From assembly GCA_963922205.1 (NCBI GenBank), contig CAWUHX010000019.1:372001-436000 (forward strand): a stretch of 64,000 bases of DNA, written 5' to 3'. The notes under the pieces are model-generated. The model worked only from the letters and a program-made list of their open reading frames with translations. It did no database searches and was not told where the DNA came from. Shown here in pieces: positions 12,415 to 25,158 of the stretch. How positions within the stretch are numbered: the first letter of the stretch is position 1; every line of letters starts with the position of its first letter. The position numbers and the translations under genes are program-made. The DNA is from Romanomermis culicivorax (lineage: Eukaryota; Nematoda; Enoplea; Mermithida; Mermithidae).

Positions 12415-12905
12415 AGTATCAGCAAATTTTCTCCCCATAGTTCTTTGGGATCTATGCTTTATTTTCAGCAAATCAGTGTGCATCTATTTTTCATGGTTCC
12501 AATATCGGAATGCTGAACTAACTCCACAAAAACACGAAAATGCCAAAAAAATTGGTGATTTTTGGGCAATTTTTAAAAATTCACATTCTCTGGATCAGTG
12601 TAGCTTTTCAAGGCGTACTCAAATTGTAATGCTGCTTTCATAGCTGAAAAAATGAAGAGATAAAATTGAACAAAATTTTTCCTCTTATTTGCTTTTAATT
12701 TTTGACTTTTTAAACTTTCTTGCATAGTGTAAAATGTTTGCTTGGTAAACAATTAGTACACTAAACCATAGTCTGCTAATCACCTGAAAATTCTATAGTA
12801 TAGATAATGAATATATCACAAAGGGTAGGGAAGGGCCGCCTGCCAATTGCAAAGGTTTCTATGAAATTTTCATAAGTATGTCTTTTTCAGAGCAGTGCAG
12901 CTTCC
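12415..12905 (-). repeat. Right arm of a long inverted repeat
   Basis: Reverse complement partner of 7803-8345. The arms together could form a stem of about 500 bp if co-transcribed. Identity is perhaps 75-80 % with small indels, as judged by eye. Confidence 0.6.
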
Positions 12906-13529
12906 AAAAGGGTACAGAAATTTTGATGAAAACTTAACAGTGGATAAGCTACAATATGAAGATAAAATTCTGCAGCATCTTATGGGAAGTTACATGCCTT
13001 GCCAGGAAAGCTCTGTAAGACACAGCCAAGAGTACAAGAAACAATGCTGGCTGCATACCTGGTGTTGTTGTTTCGGTGTTCCCATAAACGAAAATTTCCA
13101 GCAGTAGCTATAGGGCCTCGGCCAGACAAGTCAGCAAGAACACACTAGTGAAAAATATGCAATAATTATAAACGTTATGTACTCCTGCCTGCTGAGTCTA
13201 AAACTATAGAATTGCACACCTGCTGCCCACAGTTGCCAAATTATTGTAAAATCTGTCTAAATTGATGGAAACATGGTACAGCAATCTCAAACCTCAGTAA
13301 ATCTGCAGTGCAGGCAATATTGGCTGAAGTCCAAATGGCTACACTTGTATCAAATGAGCATTATCATTCATTGGTGGAAGAAAGTTGTATGAAACTTGAG
13401 TAATGATTTCTTATTGCCCCATAACTCAATTGATAATTAAAGTCACAGAGTTAGCAGACAATTTTAGTTAAATATTCTTCATTTCCCAGATCTAAGTTGT
13501 GACAATACTAGTTTTTTTCAATTTATTCT
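12906..13529. other. Spacer downstream of the 13530-19644 gene
   Basis: Apart from the poly(A) signal of the neighbouring minus-strand gene (AATAAA, read at 13522-13527), nothing is recognised. Confidence 0.4.
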
Positions 13530-16500
13530 TCACAATGATCCACGTGTATAGTTTTCGACATCGAAAGGTTTTCCCACATCAGTGGAAGGCAAATATTTCT
13601 TGTTGTCTTCATACTTTTCCAGCAGCAGTCGACAATAGGAACCAGTCCTTTCAAACCATTCTTTTTTGCGCAGAAAAATCAAAAAGGTCTTATTTTCTGA
13701 GTGATAGAAAATTGTACAATTTGAGAAGGCAACCATCAAGGTTGTAAATTCAGCTAATAGTCAAGTCAGATTATTGACCGAATTCTCAGGCAGCAACCAT
13801 GAAACTAATGCACTAATAATACCTACCTACATGCAGCTGGAGTTATTTTATCTGATGGTGTCTTATCTTATTCGACAATCATGATAAAACTTCATTGCTG
13901 AGGACAGTGATATGAAAGACACTTACAGTATGTTCCTCTCAGGGGACTCATAAATAGTTAAACTGAAAATCATTTATTCACTCATATTTATGATCAGGTG
14001 AACAAATATCAATTATTCTATTAGTTCTTCTGAGGCCTAGGATAACAAGTTTTAGGCCAACTTGAAGCTAATAGCTTACTTTTTAGGTCCTCCCCCGTAA
14101 TTACAATATTCTGTTTGAAGTTAACTCTACATATGGAGTACAACCAGCTCAAGCTTGTTGGATCATTTCTCGACACTGTCGTGTTTGCCAGCGAAATATG
14201 TCCAGCAGTAACATGCTGCCCATTTGCACTACCAAATTCCTGTGTCCATAATTGGCGTTGTTCGAACTGATTCCTCAAATTTGTGTAGATTCCAGTATCC
14301 TGCAGTTGTTTAACACGAAACTTGTCTAATACTTCCTGTGAAAAAATTTCATTATTGGTGATGGGTGTCCGGGATGATTGATCCTGGTAGGACTCTTGAG
14401 TTTTGATTTATTTGATGCTTAGTTGATTCATGGCAAATGCTATATCTCACTCTATGACATCTTTGTGCCTAACATTGCATGTTACAGACAAAGATCCTTG
14501 TGCACTGCACTTTGTTGGATGTTGTTAATGCAGGACAAACATATTGCAAGCAAGACTGAAATATCCCCCAAGCATACTTGAGATGAATCGACACCAAATA
14601 GAATTAGTGGATTGAATTACTGGCTAAAGAACTGCCATCAACGTTCTAGAAAAATATGCAAGTTGCAGCAATTCTAACCACGAATTTTCAACAATTGACC
14701 CAATCAGGCTTTAAATACTGTAGTATGAAACAAATTCTGAGATAAAAATCAAATGCATAATTTTCAAATGATGGTTCCAGCCCACAGACTACATCAACAC
14801 TGCATCAAAGTGTGTCTTGGCTACATCTCAAATCCTGCAGAAAACATATCCAGAAAGTTGAGCTGCAGCTCAAAAGAAAACGTTTGCAACAAAGTCAAAG
14901 GAAAAAAGTCTGTGTATAGCGGATATTTTGTGCTTCCTTGCTGGTCTTCTTCCTCTCCAATTTCGAAAGTTTATGTTCACAATTTTGGAGCTCCCATTTG
15001 ACCTCATTCACGAGCTAGAAAATCAACAATCATACTATAGCATAACAAATTAGTGCACAATTCTAGAGAATAATGGATTCTCAATGCAGGAAATTTTTTC
15101 AGAAAATATAAATCCAGTGAGTGAATATCCTGTAAGAAACACATTAGTCTAATACAAAAATTCATAATATTCTGCTCTATGATTAATAATACCAGTTTTT
15201 CATTTGCCAGCTTTTTTCACGCTATAGTAGTTAGTGTATTCTGGAAACAAAAGAAAAAAGGGTTGTTTGTATAATCAGAAACTTAAATTCATTACAATCT
15301 TCATCCAAAAAAATTTAGTTTTGTTTGCCCTTTGTGTTTGAATTTTCTTTCCATCATTCATAAAAACTGTCAAAAGGAATTTCACAAAAAATGACTATGG
15401 TAGTTTTTGGAGTTTTTGAGGGCTTTTGATTAGTACTTGTTGCACAAAAATTCTCTACTGTGCAATTTCCTCTGGAAAAAATTGGGACAATATTTAGATG
15501 AGTTATGCCTATATATAATTCACTATAGATTATATATTATGAATGTGACTTGTTCTACAAATTTTCACTCATCCACAAACTTATACTTTTGTGCATTTGT
15601 TTATTCTGGGCTTTTCATCTCTATTCAGCTACCATCATTTAATATATTTTGTTCATGTATGTGTTTTTTGACTTCCTGTAAATTAGTGTATTTATTTCAT
15701 TTTTGCATGGAGGAAATGAGGCACATCATTGCTGCTGAAAGACACCAATCAACATCAATGCAATCTACAGCACATCCTGTTCACCAGTCAACTTAATTCC
15801 TTCGGAACCGCCTCATACCAGAACTGATTCATAATTATTGTTGTCAACTATTCATCCTTATCTTCCCAAATCCAAGGGTGCTCCAATTACACTTCCTACA
15901 ATCAGTTCAACTCACACCTAGACTAACCAGGGAATACTTGTCTCAACAATAGTGCAGAATACCATTCAGCAGCTTCCACTTAATGTTTGTAAATGAGTGA
16001 CATCAAGCAACAACCATGTGTGCTAATGGGAAAGTCAAAATCTCTGACAGATTCCTCAATTTCCCTGTCTGAGCATTAGCTGCATCAAACATGCCATTGC
16101 AGAATTTTCAAACTGACAGTGTGGGGGAATAGTCTGATGGAGAAGCATTTTTGCCACTTGAAACAGTGTTTAATTAATGTACCTGTTTACCATTTGAACC
16201 AAAAAAGGGAAAAAGTGACAGAATCGAAAGGAAAGAAATTGGAAGGCAACTGGGTTCAATTGGCCAAAAACCAATCAATAAAACTAAACTATATCCTTCA
16301 TTTGCATCCGTTATTGTTTGGAATTTGCATGCTAGAGTGAGATTCTAATGCCCTAGAGCCATAACTAGTAGAATATGTCCCTGCCAATTTTCAGTAAGTT
16401 GATTCCAAATCAAAAAATGTGCAGTGATATGCTGCAGACTCAGTGAAATTTGCATAGCAATAGGGTCATTCTTTGTCAGCCTCTACAAATCTTTTCCTGT

Positions 16501-19500
16501 ACAAAACGGGAATTTCTGTCCTTTGAATCAAATTTTTTGCTGTATCTTAGCAGTCAAATAATTGTTCATATTGTTTATTTGGGTGTGTTTTGGGGTGTTG
16601 TACACTTGGAGCCAAACACATAAATGGTGCATACATAATGTTATATACCTTACAGTATGATTACATTACATGATGTGCAAATAGGAGAGATTCATACCTT
16701 ACAGTATGATCACCTAATATAAAGTGCAAGTACAAGTGATGCATAGCCTATAGTATGATCACATAACCAGATGTGCAGGTATATCTCAGGCACTGCATTG
16801 TGCCACATAGTTCTAGAAAATTACACAATATTCAATGATATTCTCCTATATTCTACAAGGTTCTAGAATACTCTGATGTTTTCCTCGATACTATATTAGC
16901 TGTCTTCTTTTGTACATTTATTCATTTTATTCATCCTACTATTCAGTACTTGGATATTTAATGTTGTGATAGTAAGCTTAATTAAACTTAGCTATCAATC
17001 GGCTATTATCCCAGTTATATATTTACCCATTACCCTAACGCTAATCTATTTTCAACTCATTCCAGTCATTATTCAAGACACAACGCATAACAAGAAGGAT
17101 TTCCTGATTACCATGTTCATTTTGCCAGCAATAAATTGTTTACGACAAAAAAATTCTTCAGTAATCAACTTGTGGAGGTACATTTAAGCAAATTTTTCCA
17201 AAAATTATGACTGCAAATTGTTCATAAACAACATTGATAACAAAGTAAATATTCTTCTGATAAAATGAATCTAGGATGCAATGGGAACATTTCTGGGTAA
17301 AAAAAAAGATGCACTTGGTACCCAAAATTGCCAACAATCATAGTCTTGATATGAACAAAAAAAAGCTCCCAGATGCCTCACTCTATTAAAAATTTTGCTG
17401 TTCATGTCTGGTACTAATGTTGAGAACTTTGGTTTCGAAATGTGGAAATATAGTCTGTTTTTTATAGAATGCATCCAAATAGAAAAGTGACTAAAATCAG
17501 TTTCATTGTCAAAATCATTTACATAGAGCTCTTATTGTAAAATTTTTCACTCGAAAAATTGTTAAGGGTTAAGTCAGTATGCTCACAATTTTAAATTCCT
17601 ATATGATATATTGTTTATCAGAAAAACGTGAAAATCTGAAATACTACTTGCTTTCCACTTTCATTATTTAGGTGCATTTCAAGAAAAACAGACTATAGAT
17701 TGAAACTTTGCACATAATGATACTTCAAACCAACTCTGCAGCCCGGGTAAAGCTGAACTCTGTCATATAGAATTGAGCCCCATACTCTTATCCAAGATAC
17801 ACTGTTCTAATCTGGCCTGGAACAAAATCAAACATACTAAAAAATTTGAGATCATATATGCCTTAACTGTAACAGTGGATCCAGTTATCCGCCCCTTTGT
17901 TCAAGAGATACATGCAATTACAGCCACAGTCAAACCATACAAGTGTGCAGCTAGCCCAGTGAGTGGTAGATTATTCTTGTGTGCAGCGGATCGAGGGTTT
18001 AAAGTATTTGGGAATGCAAAACTTCAACACTGCCTATTAGGGATGCTACAGGTATTTAATTTTGATTTATTCAAGTTCATGTTCATGTTCAGGTAGTCCT
18101 ATTTGATTTTTTTGGGTTCAGGTTCAGGTTTGGGTATTGATCCTAAAATTACTCGGGTTCTGTTTACATTCCAGTAATTCAATAAACATAGGTTAACTTT
18201 TTTCTCATTGCAGTATGAATACTTGTACATGGGCTATGATCATAGTGTCAATGCTTCTCATACAATAAAATATTGGTACTTTTGTTGACACAGTTTTTGA
18301 AGGTATGGAGAATGTAGAACAGAATGGGTAAGAAAAATTTACATTAGAAAGCTGAGCACAAGTTTAAAGGAGCAACAACATTTCAGAATGCACATTGTCA
18401 CATCCCAACATACCTTGATCCATGCTATAAGAATAGATTGTTTTCCAAAAATTTAATAGTAAGACTGGTGGCCAGTTTCATTGAAAAATACTTTGAACAA
18501 AGTGCAATAGATATAGAACCTCAGCCAATGAACAAATGAAACAAAACAAAACCATGAACAACTCCCCCAGTCTTGAGTACGGAAGACATTGCTCAGGAAT
18601 CATTCAGAGGAAAATACTCAACATCCAATACACTTATGTTTAGTATGGTAGTCTTGAACATGCTTCCTCAATCATGCATACTTCAATATAGCTCTTTCAG
18701 GAAATTGGAAATTATAAAAAGAAGAAACGACCTAGGATTCATCAGGACCCTTTGGATTGGTGGCCATTAAAAAAAACTTTCCAATTTGGGTGCATGTTGT
18801 GAGAACATATTTGGCATCATCACCTGCATCATTGCCCTCAGAAACATTGTATAGCCATGCATTTCTAACTTATGAACCAAGTTGAAACAGAATGGAGGGT
18901 GAAACTGCTGAAAAATTATTATTTGTTGACATTAATTTCTTAAAATGCAATTACAAACACTGATAAGTAGATATTGTTTTTGACGAATTGATTTTCCAGA
19001 ATATAGTTGCTCAAAACAGAAAAGTGTAAACACTATTCTGGTTGGAGTATCCGAAAAGCATTTTATTCAGATTTGGTTAGCTGAACATGGCTCAGGTACC
19101 TGATATTCAGGTCCGGGTTCCGGTTCAGGTACCCATTGGATCTCTACTGCCTATGAGTCAACATTGTCCTTGTACAATTTGCAACTATGATTCACAATGA
19201 TAGAAGTTGCAAATTGTCATCGCCTTTGTTAATAAACTCACAGATTTCATCCAAAGCTGAGACCACTTATCACACATCATTGAAGTTGAAATTTAACTCA
19301 TCATCAGCATCAAATTTATAGTAGAAATTGAAAGTGCTATCTTAGTACTTTGCAATTTTTGATAAATATCTTACCAGAAATTTTTCAGTAGTGGAATTGT
19401 ATATCAGTCCTGCATCGCAATCAGGCTCACCCATGCCAACTCTGCCTAATACTTCTTTTCCCATCTGTATTTCGGATTCTGGCAAAGTTGGTTCAACTAG

Positions 19501-19644
19501 CATGATTTCTATGGGCTTTTGGAAAAGCCATAAACGAACAGCTTCTTTGGATCTTTGGGCATCCGGAGTAACTGCTGCAGAATTTTTTGCAGCAAATATT
19601 CTGCAACATAAAGCCCCGAGAAGAACAAACTTCAACTGGCACAT
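13530..19644 (-). CDS. Small secreted protein, novel family, copy B (3 exons)
   Basis: Exon 1 (19375-19644) starts at ATG 19644 with a signal peptide (MCQLKFVLLGALCC, cleavage near AAKNS), followed by EAVRLW, GKEVLGRV and GEPDCDAGLIYNS, and ends TTTCTG before GTAAGA in phase 0. Exon 2 (14080-14335) follows TTTTTTCACAG, encodes EVLDKFRVKQLQDTG through WLYSICRVNF, and ends before GTAAGC in phase 1. Exon 3 (13530-13696) follows ATCACTCAG and encodes FLIFLRKKEWFERTGSYCRL and NKKYLPSTD, ending TGA; an AATAAA follows two bases after the stop. The product is about 230 aa. Phases and exon lengths match the 33275-60137 gene. The upstream in-frame ATG at 19695 would hide the signal peptide, so 19644 is preferred. 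Intron 1 holds a hAT element and other repeats. Function is unknown; the protein is probably extracellular. Confidence 0.75.
14336..16599. other. Intron 1 sequence without recognised features
   Basis: This is the 3' part of intron 1 of the 13530-19644 gene. It is AT-rich; no exon, RNA gene or shared repeat was seen. Confidence 0.4.
16610..16790. repeat. Minisatellite, unit about 60 bp, three copies
   Basis: The core ATACCTTACAGTATGATTAC recurs at about 16645, 16694 and, more degenerate, 16746, each followed by a TGTGCA-containing segment (GATGTGCAAATAG, AAGTGCAAGTA, GATGTGCAGGTA). It lies in intron 1 of the minus-strand secreted-protein gene. Confidence 0.6.
16826..17095 (+). repeat. Dispersed repeat R2, copy 1
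   Basis: Aligns with the reverse complement of 25159-25440. Shared blocks: TCTACAAGGTTCTAGAA, ATTAAACTTAGCTAT, CTAATCTATTTTCAACT and CCAGTCATTATTCAAGA. Both copies retain a similar hydrophobic reading frame (LIYFQL.PVIIQ), which I treat as a by-product of DNA similarity. The element class is unknown. Confidence 0.6.
17200..18029. other. Intron 1 spacer
   Basis: Between repeat R2 and the hAT element. There is no convincing exon; a 107-codon open frame at 17773-18096 crosses the hAT boundary and is therefore rejected. Confidence 0.4.
18038..19146 (+). mobile_element. hAT transposon relic with perfect 8-bp TSD
   Basis: Termini are TAGGGATGCTACAGGTA on the left and, reversed, TAGAGATCCAATGGGTA on the right. 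The flanks carry a perfect 8-bp duplication CTGCCTAT (18030-18037, 19147-19154). The inside has a broken hAT transposase: a YLDP.YKNRLFSKN block near 18410-18460, and the C-terminal dimerisation region near 18740-18870 (QDPLDWWPLKKNFP, YLASSPASLPSETLYSHAFL) across frame breaks. Subterminal GTTCAGGT repeats occur at both ends. At 1.1 kb it is an internally deleted, inactive copy sitting in intron 1 of the 13530-19644 gene. Confidence 0.85.
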
Positions 19645-20649
19645 GGTGAAAGTTGTTGGTAAACGATCTATGCAATAATTAGAAATGTCAACCAAGAGTT
19701 TTAGGGTCCTGCAAAAGAAAAAGTTTTATAGATGAACACACTTATCTCGCCCTGGCCCAGTTTCGATTTTTCTCGAAATTTTTTCTCTTAAAAGAAATAT
19801 AAAAGTCAGCAGATATTGGAACAAAATTTTCCCTTTCTGGAAACATGAGCATTGTGATGTTGCTAACTCCCAAATAATAGAAGGTGGAGCAATAAATTTA
19901 GATCAGTTCGAGAGCTGAAGTATCTCAGCTGGAATGCAATGAATGTCATGCAAAAGTAGTTAAAAATGCATCCAAATTCCCTCTATTAGGCAAAAAGTTG
20001 GAATTTCAGTACATGTATTCTTATGCGGAAGATAATCTAACAATCTTCTCTTTTGTTTTTTCAATTCATTCTTCTGTTCAACCGCACAACGTGGATCCAG
20101 TGTGGAGCTAGCCATCCTGCAGTCCTCTACAAAAAAGTTTGTTAAGATCTGCACATTTTTTTTAGTTTTTGATCTGGGGAACAAATGTTGTAGTGAATAT
20201 GACACTGCTCCAATAATATTAACAATGCATCATGGTCATAGAAGTTGTCTCTAGTGTAGTATCCCTTGGTTACAAAGGATTTTGAGATGAGTGGATAACA
20301 GTTACTGCATCTTGTTTATATTCACCATCTTACATTTTGATCTTTGTGACACTGCATGAAGGTGTGACTTTTTCGCTAAAATGTGCTGATCTGAAAAACA
20401 AAGCTTTTGTCTCTGGTCAAAAATGTCAGTAATATATAGAACTAATTGCTTGTACACAATTGATTACTGTAGGTCCCCCAAAGAAGCTCCTATTGGTCAA
20501 CATTGTACACTTCAATGGTTCCCTAACAGTCTAAGCACAATACTCAGTGGCTCTGTGTTCCAAGTTTTCAGTGATTGTCTGGTGGAGTGGACCCCCAAGT
20601 TACAAAGTAGAACATGCTCCTTACAACAACTGAACTTTTCCAAACTCTG
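19645..20649. other. 5' flank of the copy B gene; nothing recognised
   Basis: Upstream of ATG 19644 on the minus strand. A short minus-strand frame near 20090 includes SSTLDPRCAVEQKNELK, faintly like a hAT STLDPR motif, but it is too short to call. Confidence 0.35.
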
Positions 20650-21560
20650 AAAAGTTACAACATCTAAAATTTTCAAAATCATCAAATTTTAACAAATTCC
20701 TAAATCATAAGAAATTTTGGGATCCTTTAAATTCTAAAATATACAAAATAATTGAATATTAAAAATTATAACATTTTCTGAAATTTTTAAAATCCAAAAA
20801 TATTCAGTGTTTCCAGAGCTCAAAGAAATCCAGCGTCATCCAAATTTTGAAATGTCCAACGATGTTGAATAAGTAATATTTTGAATAAATTAAAAATTGT
20901 CCCACTTCCTGAATTCTAAAATGTTAAATTAATGTTAGTAATGTTAAAATATCAAAGATTTTACAACTTCTGAAACTGTAATAATTAAAAATTTTCCAAA
21001 ATTTGGAAATTTGCAAATTCTAAAACTTTGCAAAATCTGAAACTATTAAAAATCTGAAATTTTCAAAATTGAAGAAATAAATCACCAGAAATACTAGAAT
21101 TTTCGAAATTCTAAAATTTTTAAAACTTAAAAATTTCAAAATGTCAAAGCTTTCTAAATTTTAGAATTTCAAAATTTTAGAATTCAAAAATTTTCAAATT
21201 CTACAATTTTCAAATTCTACAATTTTCAAATTCTACAATTTTCAAATTCTACATACAATTTTCAAATTCTACAATTTTCAAATTCTACAATTTTCAAATT
21301 CTACAATTTTCAAATTCTACAATTTTCAAATTCTACAATTTTCAAATTCTACAATTTTCAAATTCTACAATTTTCAAATTCTACAATTTTCAATACCTTC
21401 TAAAATTTTCGACATTCTAAAGTTTCCTTGATTCAAAAAATTTCAAAAACTTATAAATTTTGCAGAATTCTAAAATTTAATGGAATTGAAAAATTTGCTA
21501 GAATTCAAAAGCTTTCCAAAATTGGAAAATTTTTTACAAATCAAAAGTCCCATGATATAA
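20650..21560. repeat. Degenerate AT-rich satellite with a clean 16-bp array
   Basis: The whole block is built from variants of AAATTCTAAAATTTTC. At 21183-21394 a clean tandem array of CAAATTCTACAATTTT has about 13 copies of a 16 bp unit with one small insertion (TACA). The flanks look like older, diverged copies of the same unit. Confidence 0.85.
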
Positions 21561-21834
21561 AAGTTTCATTTCAATTTTCCCCGAAAAAAGTGTCATAAAT
21601 TCAAATAAGTCCATTGGATAGCCCTCTTTACTCACAAACTCAAAGTTCACAGTTCAAACCCCACTCCAATTGAAATTTAGTAAAAAGTTTTAAAAAGCCT
21701 TAGGAAGGTTGGAGGATTACTGCTGATACGTCACTTATCCATATTGTTCTGTTACATACGTTGTATTGTTGCATTATATTGTGTGGTATAATAAAGCATT
21801 TCACCCTTTTTATGCCATTGTACAGGCCAAAATG

Positions 21835-22340
21835 CAAACAGCAAACATGAGCCGAAAATCAACATGCTTTACAACAGAAAAAGTAAAATTGATTCTGTTA
21901 TGAAAACCATATAACAGCTGGGAACTACAAAAAGGCTATTTTAGTGTGTCTTACTTTCTGTTTCAACAATAATTTTAATCATTTTTCGATCTGGTGAATA
22001 ATGACATTATGGATTTTGCTTTTTTTCCAATTTCAAAACAGAGCCTCTTGATTTTGACGGAATTTTGGCTGCATTGGAACAAGAAGTTCTTGATTTTAAA
22101 TTACGTGTAAATTACAAGTCAGGGTGATTTATAGAGCATCATGACGTGTAAACAGCTTCAGGAAATTTTTTTCAAAGTAGGACAACTTTTACTTTTTGGA
22201 AAATGGCGACTTTTACGAAATTTCTATTTGAACAGAAACTATTAGCGCCAGGAGCATGAAATTTAGCCCTTGTAATAAAAATTAAAAAGTTATGAAGGTC
22301 AGCGCCAGTTGCTTTTTTTTGGCTCACTCCATATTTATGC
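21835..22340 (+). repeat. Dispersed repeat R3, copy 1
   Basis: Aligns with 25662-26153 plus 26652-26818. Shared blocks include ATCAACATG.TTTACAACA, TTTCAAAACA.AGC.TCTTGATTTT, ACTTTTAC and the terminal TTTTTTGGCTCAC. It lacks the solo LTR found in copy 2. The end GTGAGCCAAAAAA resembles Tc1/mariner-type MITE termini, but the class is uncertain. Confidence 0.65.
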
Positions 22341-23183
22341 TGAATCGCTCATCCCTATCAGAGTATTTTTGATCTGGCAATTATTGGCAATTAGTCAAAA
22401 TTCACTGACAACACTTCAAAAATTTTCCAACTGTAATATGGCAACAATACAGATCACAGCATGCTACACATATTCAACTTAGAAATTGGTTGAAAATGAA
22501 GTAAACATATAAGTGTTATTGAAATTAACCAGCATTAATTCAATTATGAGAATTGATATTGTACATCAGAATAAAGTGCCTTTAATCCACACATGACAAT
22601 GTAGTGCTTGTATTTTCAACACCATTGTCTCATTTGTAGCAAATAGAGACTGGATTTCTGCATGGAAGAAAATACTGCATTGCTAGGTGATTGCATGGAA
22701 AATAAATGCATATTGCATGGGAAATTGTGTGAAATTTAAACTTAATTTACTAATAAATTTTACTCGAAAATGTTTATTTGCATAATCATCATGTTAATTC
22801 ACATAAAAAATGATTAAACGCCACAATATTAATTTTTTTGATATTTTCTGATCAGTCTGAAACTATCCAATTGTTCTCGTACTTTTTGGCTATAGACTAA
22901 GCTTTATGAGAACTAAGTTAAGAAGCCATTTCACTAAAAATTCACAGACGTAACTTGCTTTTGTTTTGTGAATAAATCCAAAGTATTGTGTGCTGAATTT
23001 GCAGATTGTTGCAATTGCAGGCGGATTTTTTCAAAACTAGCAATTGTGTGGAAATGCGTGCTCCATGCCAAAGTCTTATCCCTAGTGATAAATGATTTGC
23101 AAAACCTCCATCATAAGTCTATTTGCATTTGAGGCATGTCGCATTGATGAAACATAGTGATTTCATGAATTGATTCATGTTTC
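22341..23183. other. Spacer, nothing recognised
   Basis: AT-rich, no exon or repeat identified. Confidence 0.4.
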
Positions 23184-23187
23184 CAAT

Positions 23188-24072
23188 TGTAAGGCCCGAT
23201 TTTCACTATACTTTTACTTGTCTCAAATTATTCGTTTCCCAATATCCTCGAGACGAAACCACAATAGTGAGATAGGGGATGTACAGTACCATAAACAATA
23301 ACGAACAACAATACAGGTTCGCCAGCTGCTTCACTAGGCGCCCACAATACATGCTTGCTTTTGCACTGACTCCTAACACACTAATTTAAAACAAAAATAG
23401 GAAAAGACTAATTATTTCACACTCTCTTCGCCTTTTATCTTGCTTCCTCTTGGCCACACCCTTGATCTGTGGGGGGTCTGCTTCCCAAATCTTCTTCCAA
23501 CCAATCATCACTTCCTCCTTCATAGGCTTCTGTGTACTGTATGCTTACCTAACCACGCCTTTTATGCTTCCTAACTATAGTATGCTTTACCACGTCTTTT
23601 TGTATTACGCTTAGCTTCTCTGTCTATATGCTTACGACTTATGGTTGGCTTAGCCACGCCTACATGCTCCCTTATTAATTATGCATGTATATGCTTCTGT
23701 AATGAACCGTGGCTACTGTTCCACTTGAGACTGGTGTCTGGGTTGCGGTTTCTACATTTTATTACGGGACAGGTGTATTTACGATTTTGGGGAGAATTAT
23801 TGTACCTATGGGAATGTATATTTTCATGTGAGTTATGAGGACCAGGTGCTGATGTGCTAATTAATTATGTAACATCTTTAATTGGGTCAATAACTGCTGC
23901 TGGGTACAAGACACTCAAAACAGAACACTTCAAGTGAATTTACAGGAATGTCAGTATACGGAAACTCATACATCCTTGAGACAATAAATTATGAAGTAAA
24001 TTTATATACAGTAATCGAATACACATATCGTACATAGTGAATTTACACTGATGCATTAGCACCCATATTACA
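23188..24072 (+). mobile_element. Solo LTR, family shared with 32200-33007
   Basis: Begins TGTAAGGCCCGATTTTCAC and ends CCCATATTACA (TG...CA), 885 bp, flanked by the 4-bp duplication CAAT (23184-23187, 24073-24076). It aligns with 32200-33007 over most of its length: repeated GCTTAC.TAACCACGCC-type motifs, GGAGAATTATTGTAC, GAATGTATATTTTCATGTG, TCTTTAATTGGGTCAAT and CTTGAGACAATAAATTA. No internal retroelement sequence adjoins it. A 4-bp TSD is common in Ty3/gypsy elements. Confidence 0.85.
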
Positions 24073-24332
24073 CAATGAATTTCATACCGACTATGACCTA
24101 GGCTTCAGGTGCCTTTAATTACAAACCATCAAGCAATTGTTTGGGAAATTCAATGAATGTTAAATTCAATGGATAGGCTCACCAAGTTAGATAGATATTG
24201 TTAGATAGGTATCTTCGAGCAACAGGTTCATTGTCCTGAAAAAGGGTGAATTATCCAAAGTTCATAGATAGTATTTTTTTTACCTTGGAGTGCATGTAAA
24301 ATGTTAGTACTGACAAATATTAAATTTTCTAG

Positions 24333-24522
24333 ATTTTTCCTTGCACCATATGTCACATTGGACTACAAAAAACAAATTTTGAAATTTTCTCTGGAGAAAC
24401 ATGAAATAACAGAGATAATATTCATCACTTCCATGAAAAAAGCATGGAGAAAGCTTGCAGGAATGTTGGTGCAGAATAACATGGATATTTGTCATGTGGA
24501 AAAGCGACTCGAGATGCTGTAG
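24333..24522 (+). CDS. Possible terminal exon, unknown protein
   Basis: After an acceptor-like TAAATTTTCTAG, an open frame of 62 codons (RFFLAPYVTLDYKKQILKF ... DICHVEKRLEML) ends in TAG. Amino-acid use looks protein-like (amphipathic, charged), unlike its AT-rich surroundings. No upstream exon was found, since a solo LTR lies just 5'. It could equally be a random open frame. Confidence 0.25.
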
Positions 24523-25083
24523 TCAATTGTTGAGGTGCAATGTTCATTAAAAAAGAAATTCCACCAAAAAAGTATTGATTAGCATTCTCCATAATATCAT
24601 TCATGGGGGCAATTTTCCAAATCAGAGCAAATGGGCTAATACAGTGTCATTATCAATGATCGAAATCACTGAAACATTTGGTCCACAAATCGTAATCCAT
24701 TCAATGTTTTGCATAACACATTGTAGATAATAAAGCCTTTTTCAACATCAATTTGTAGTATATCATCATTCTTTTCATTTTCTGATTGCGAAGAGTGATT
24801 TACAAATGATGTGGATTGTACACTAGAGATTCCAATTAAGAATATAGTTTGGAAGGATAATCTGCAAAATTTATATGTTAGAATGGATAATTTGTATGCA
24901 AAATCAGTGATTTAATTTTTCAGTTCAAAATCATTCATATGTCAAAAAATATTGATAAATCTATCGATAAACCTCCAACCCAACTGAAAGAAACAAAAAT
25001 TCCTATTTTGTTTATTTAAATTTCATTGATCGCATGCTATTCCGTTCCCTTCTGCTGAAAAAGGCAAGTATGAATAAGCCTTT
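24523..25083. other. Spacer, nothing recognised
   Basis: No gene or shared repeat seen. Confidence 0.4.
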
Positions 25084-25158
25084 AGGCTTAACCCAGGGCT
25101 TGAACCTGCATGGTTGCAGCTACTGTCTGCACACTCTAAGCAACTGAGCCAACTCAGG
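25084..25158 (-). repeat. tRNA-derived SINE head (Thr-like)
   Basis: On the minus strand the segment has an A box (TGGCTCAGTTGC) and B box (GGTTCAAGCCC). A D arm GCTC/GAGT, a perfect 5-bp anticodon stem TGCAG/CTGCA with a 7-base loop ACAGTAG (AGT in the anticodon position) and a T stem CAGG/CCTG can be drawn. The acceptor stem does not pair well, so it is called a SINE head rather than a functional tRNA gene. Confidence 0.6.

Noticed and set aside
19960-20205. Second hAT fragment (STLDPR-like motif)
   Set aside because: Only six residues agree; no termini, TSD or further motif.
21183-21394. CRISPR array
   Set aside because: The 16-bp units are contiguous with no unique spacers, and this is eukaryotic DNA; it is a satellite.
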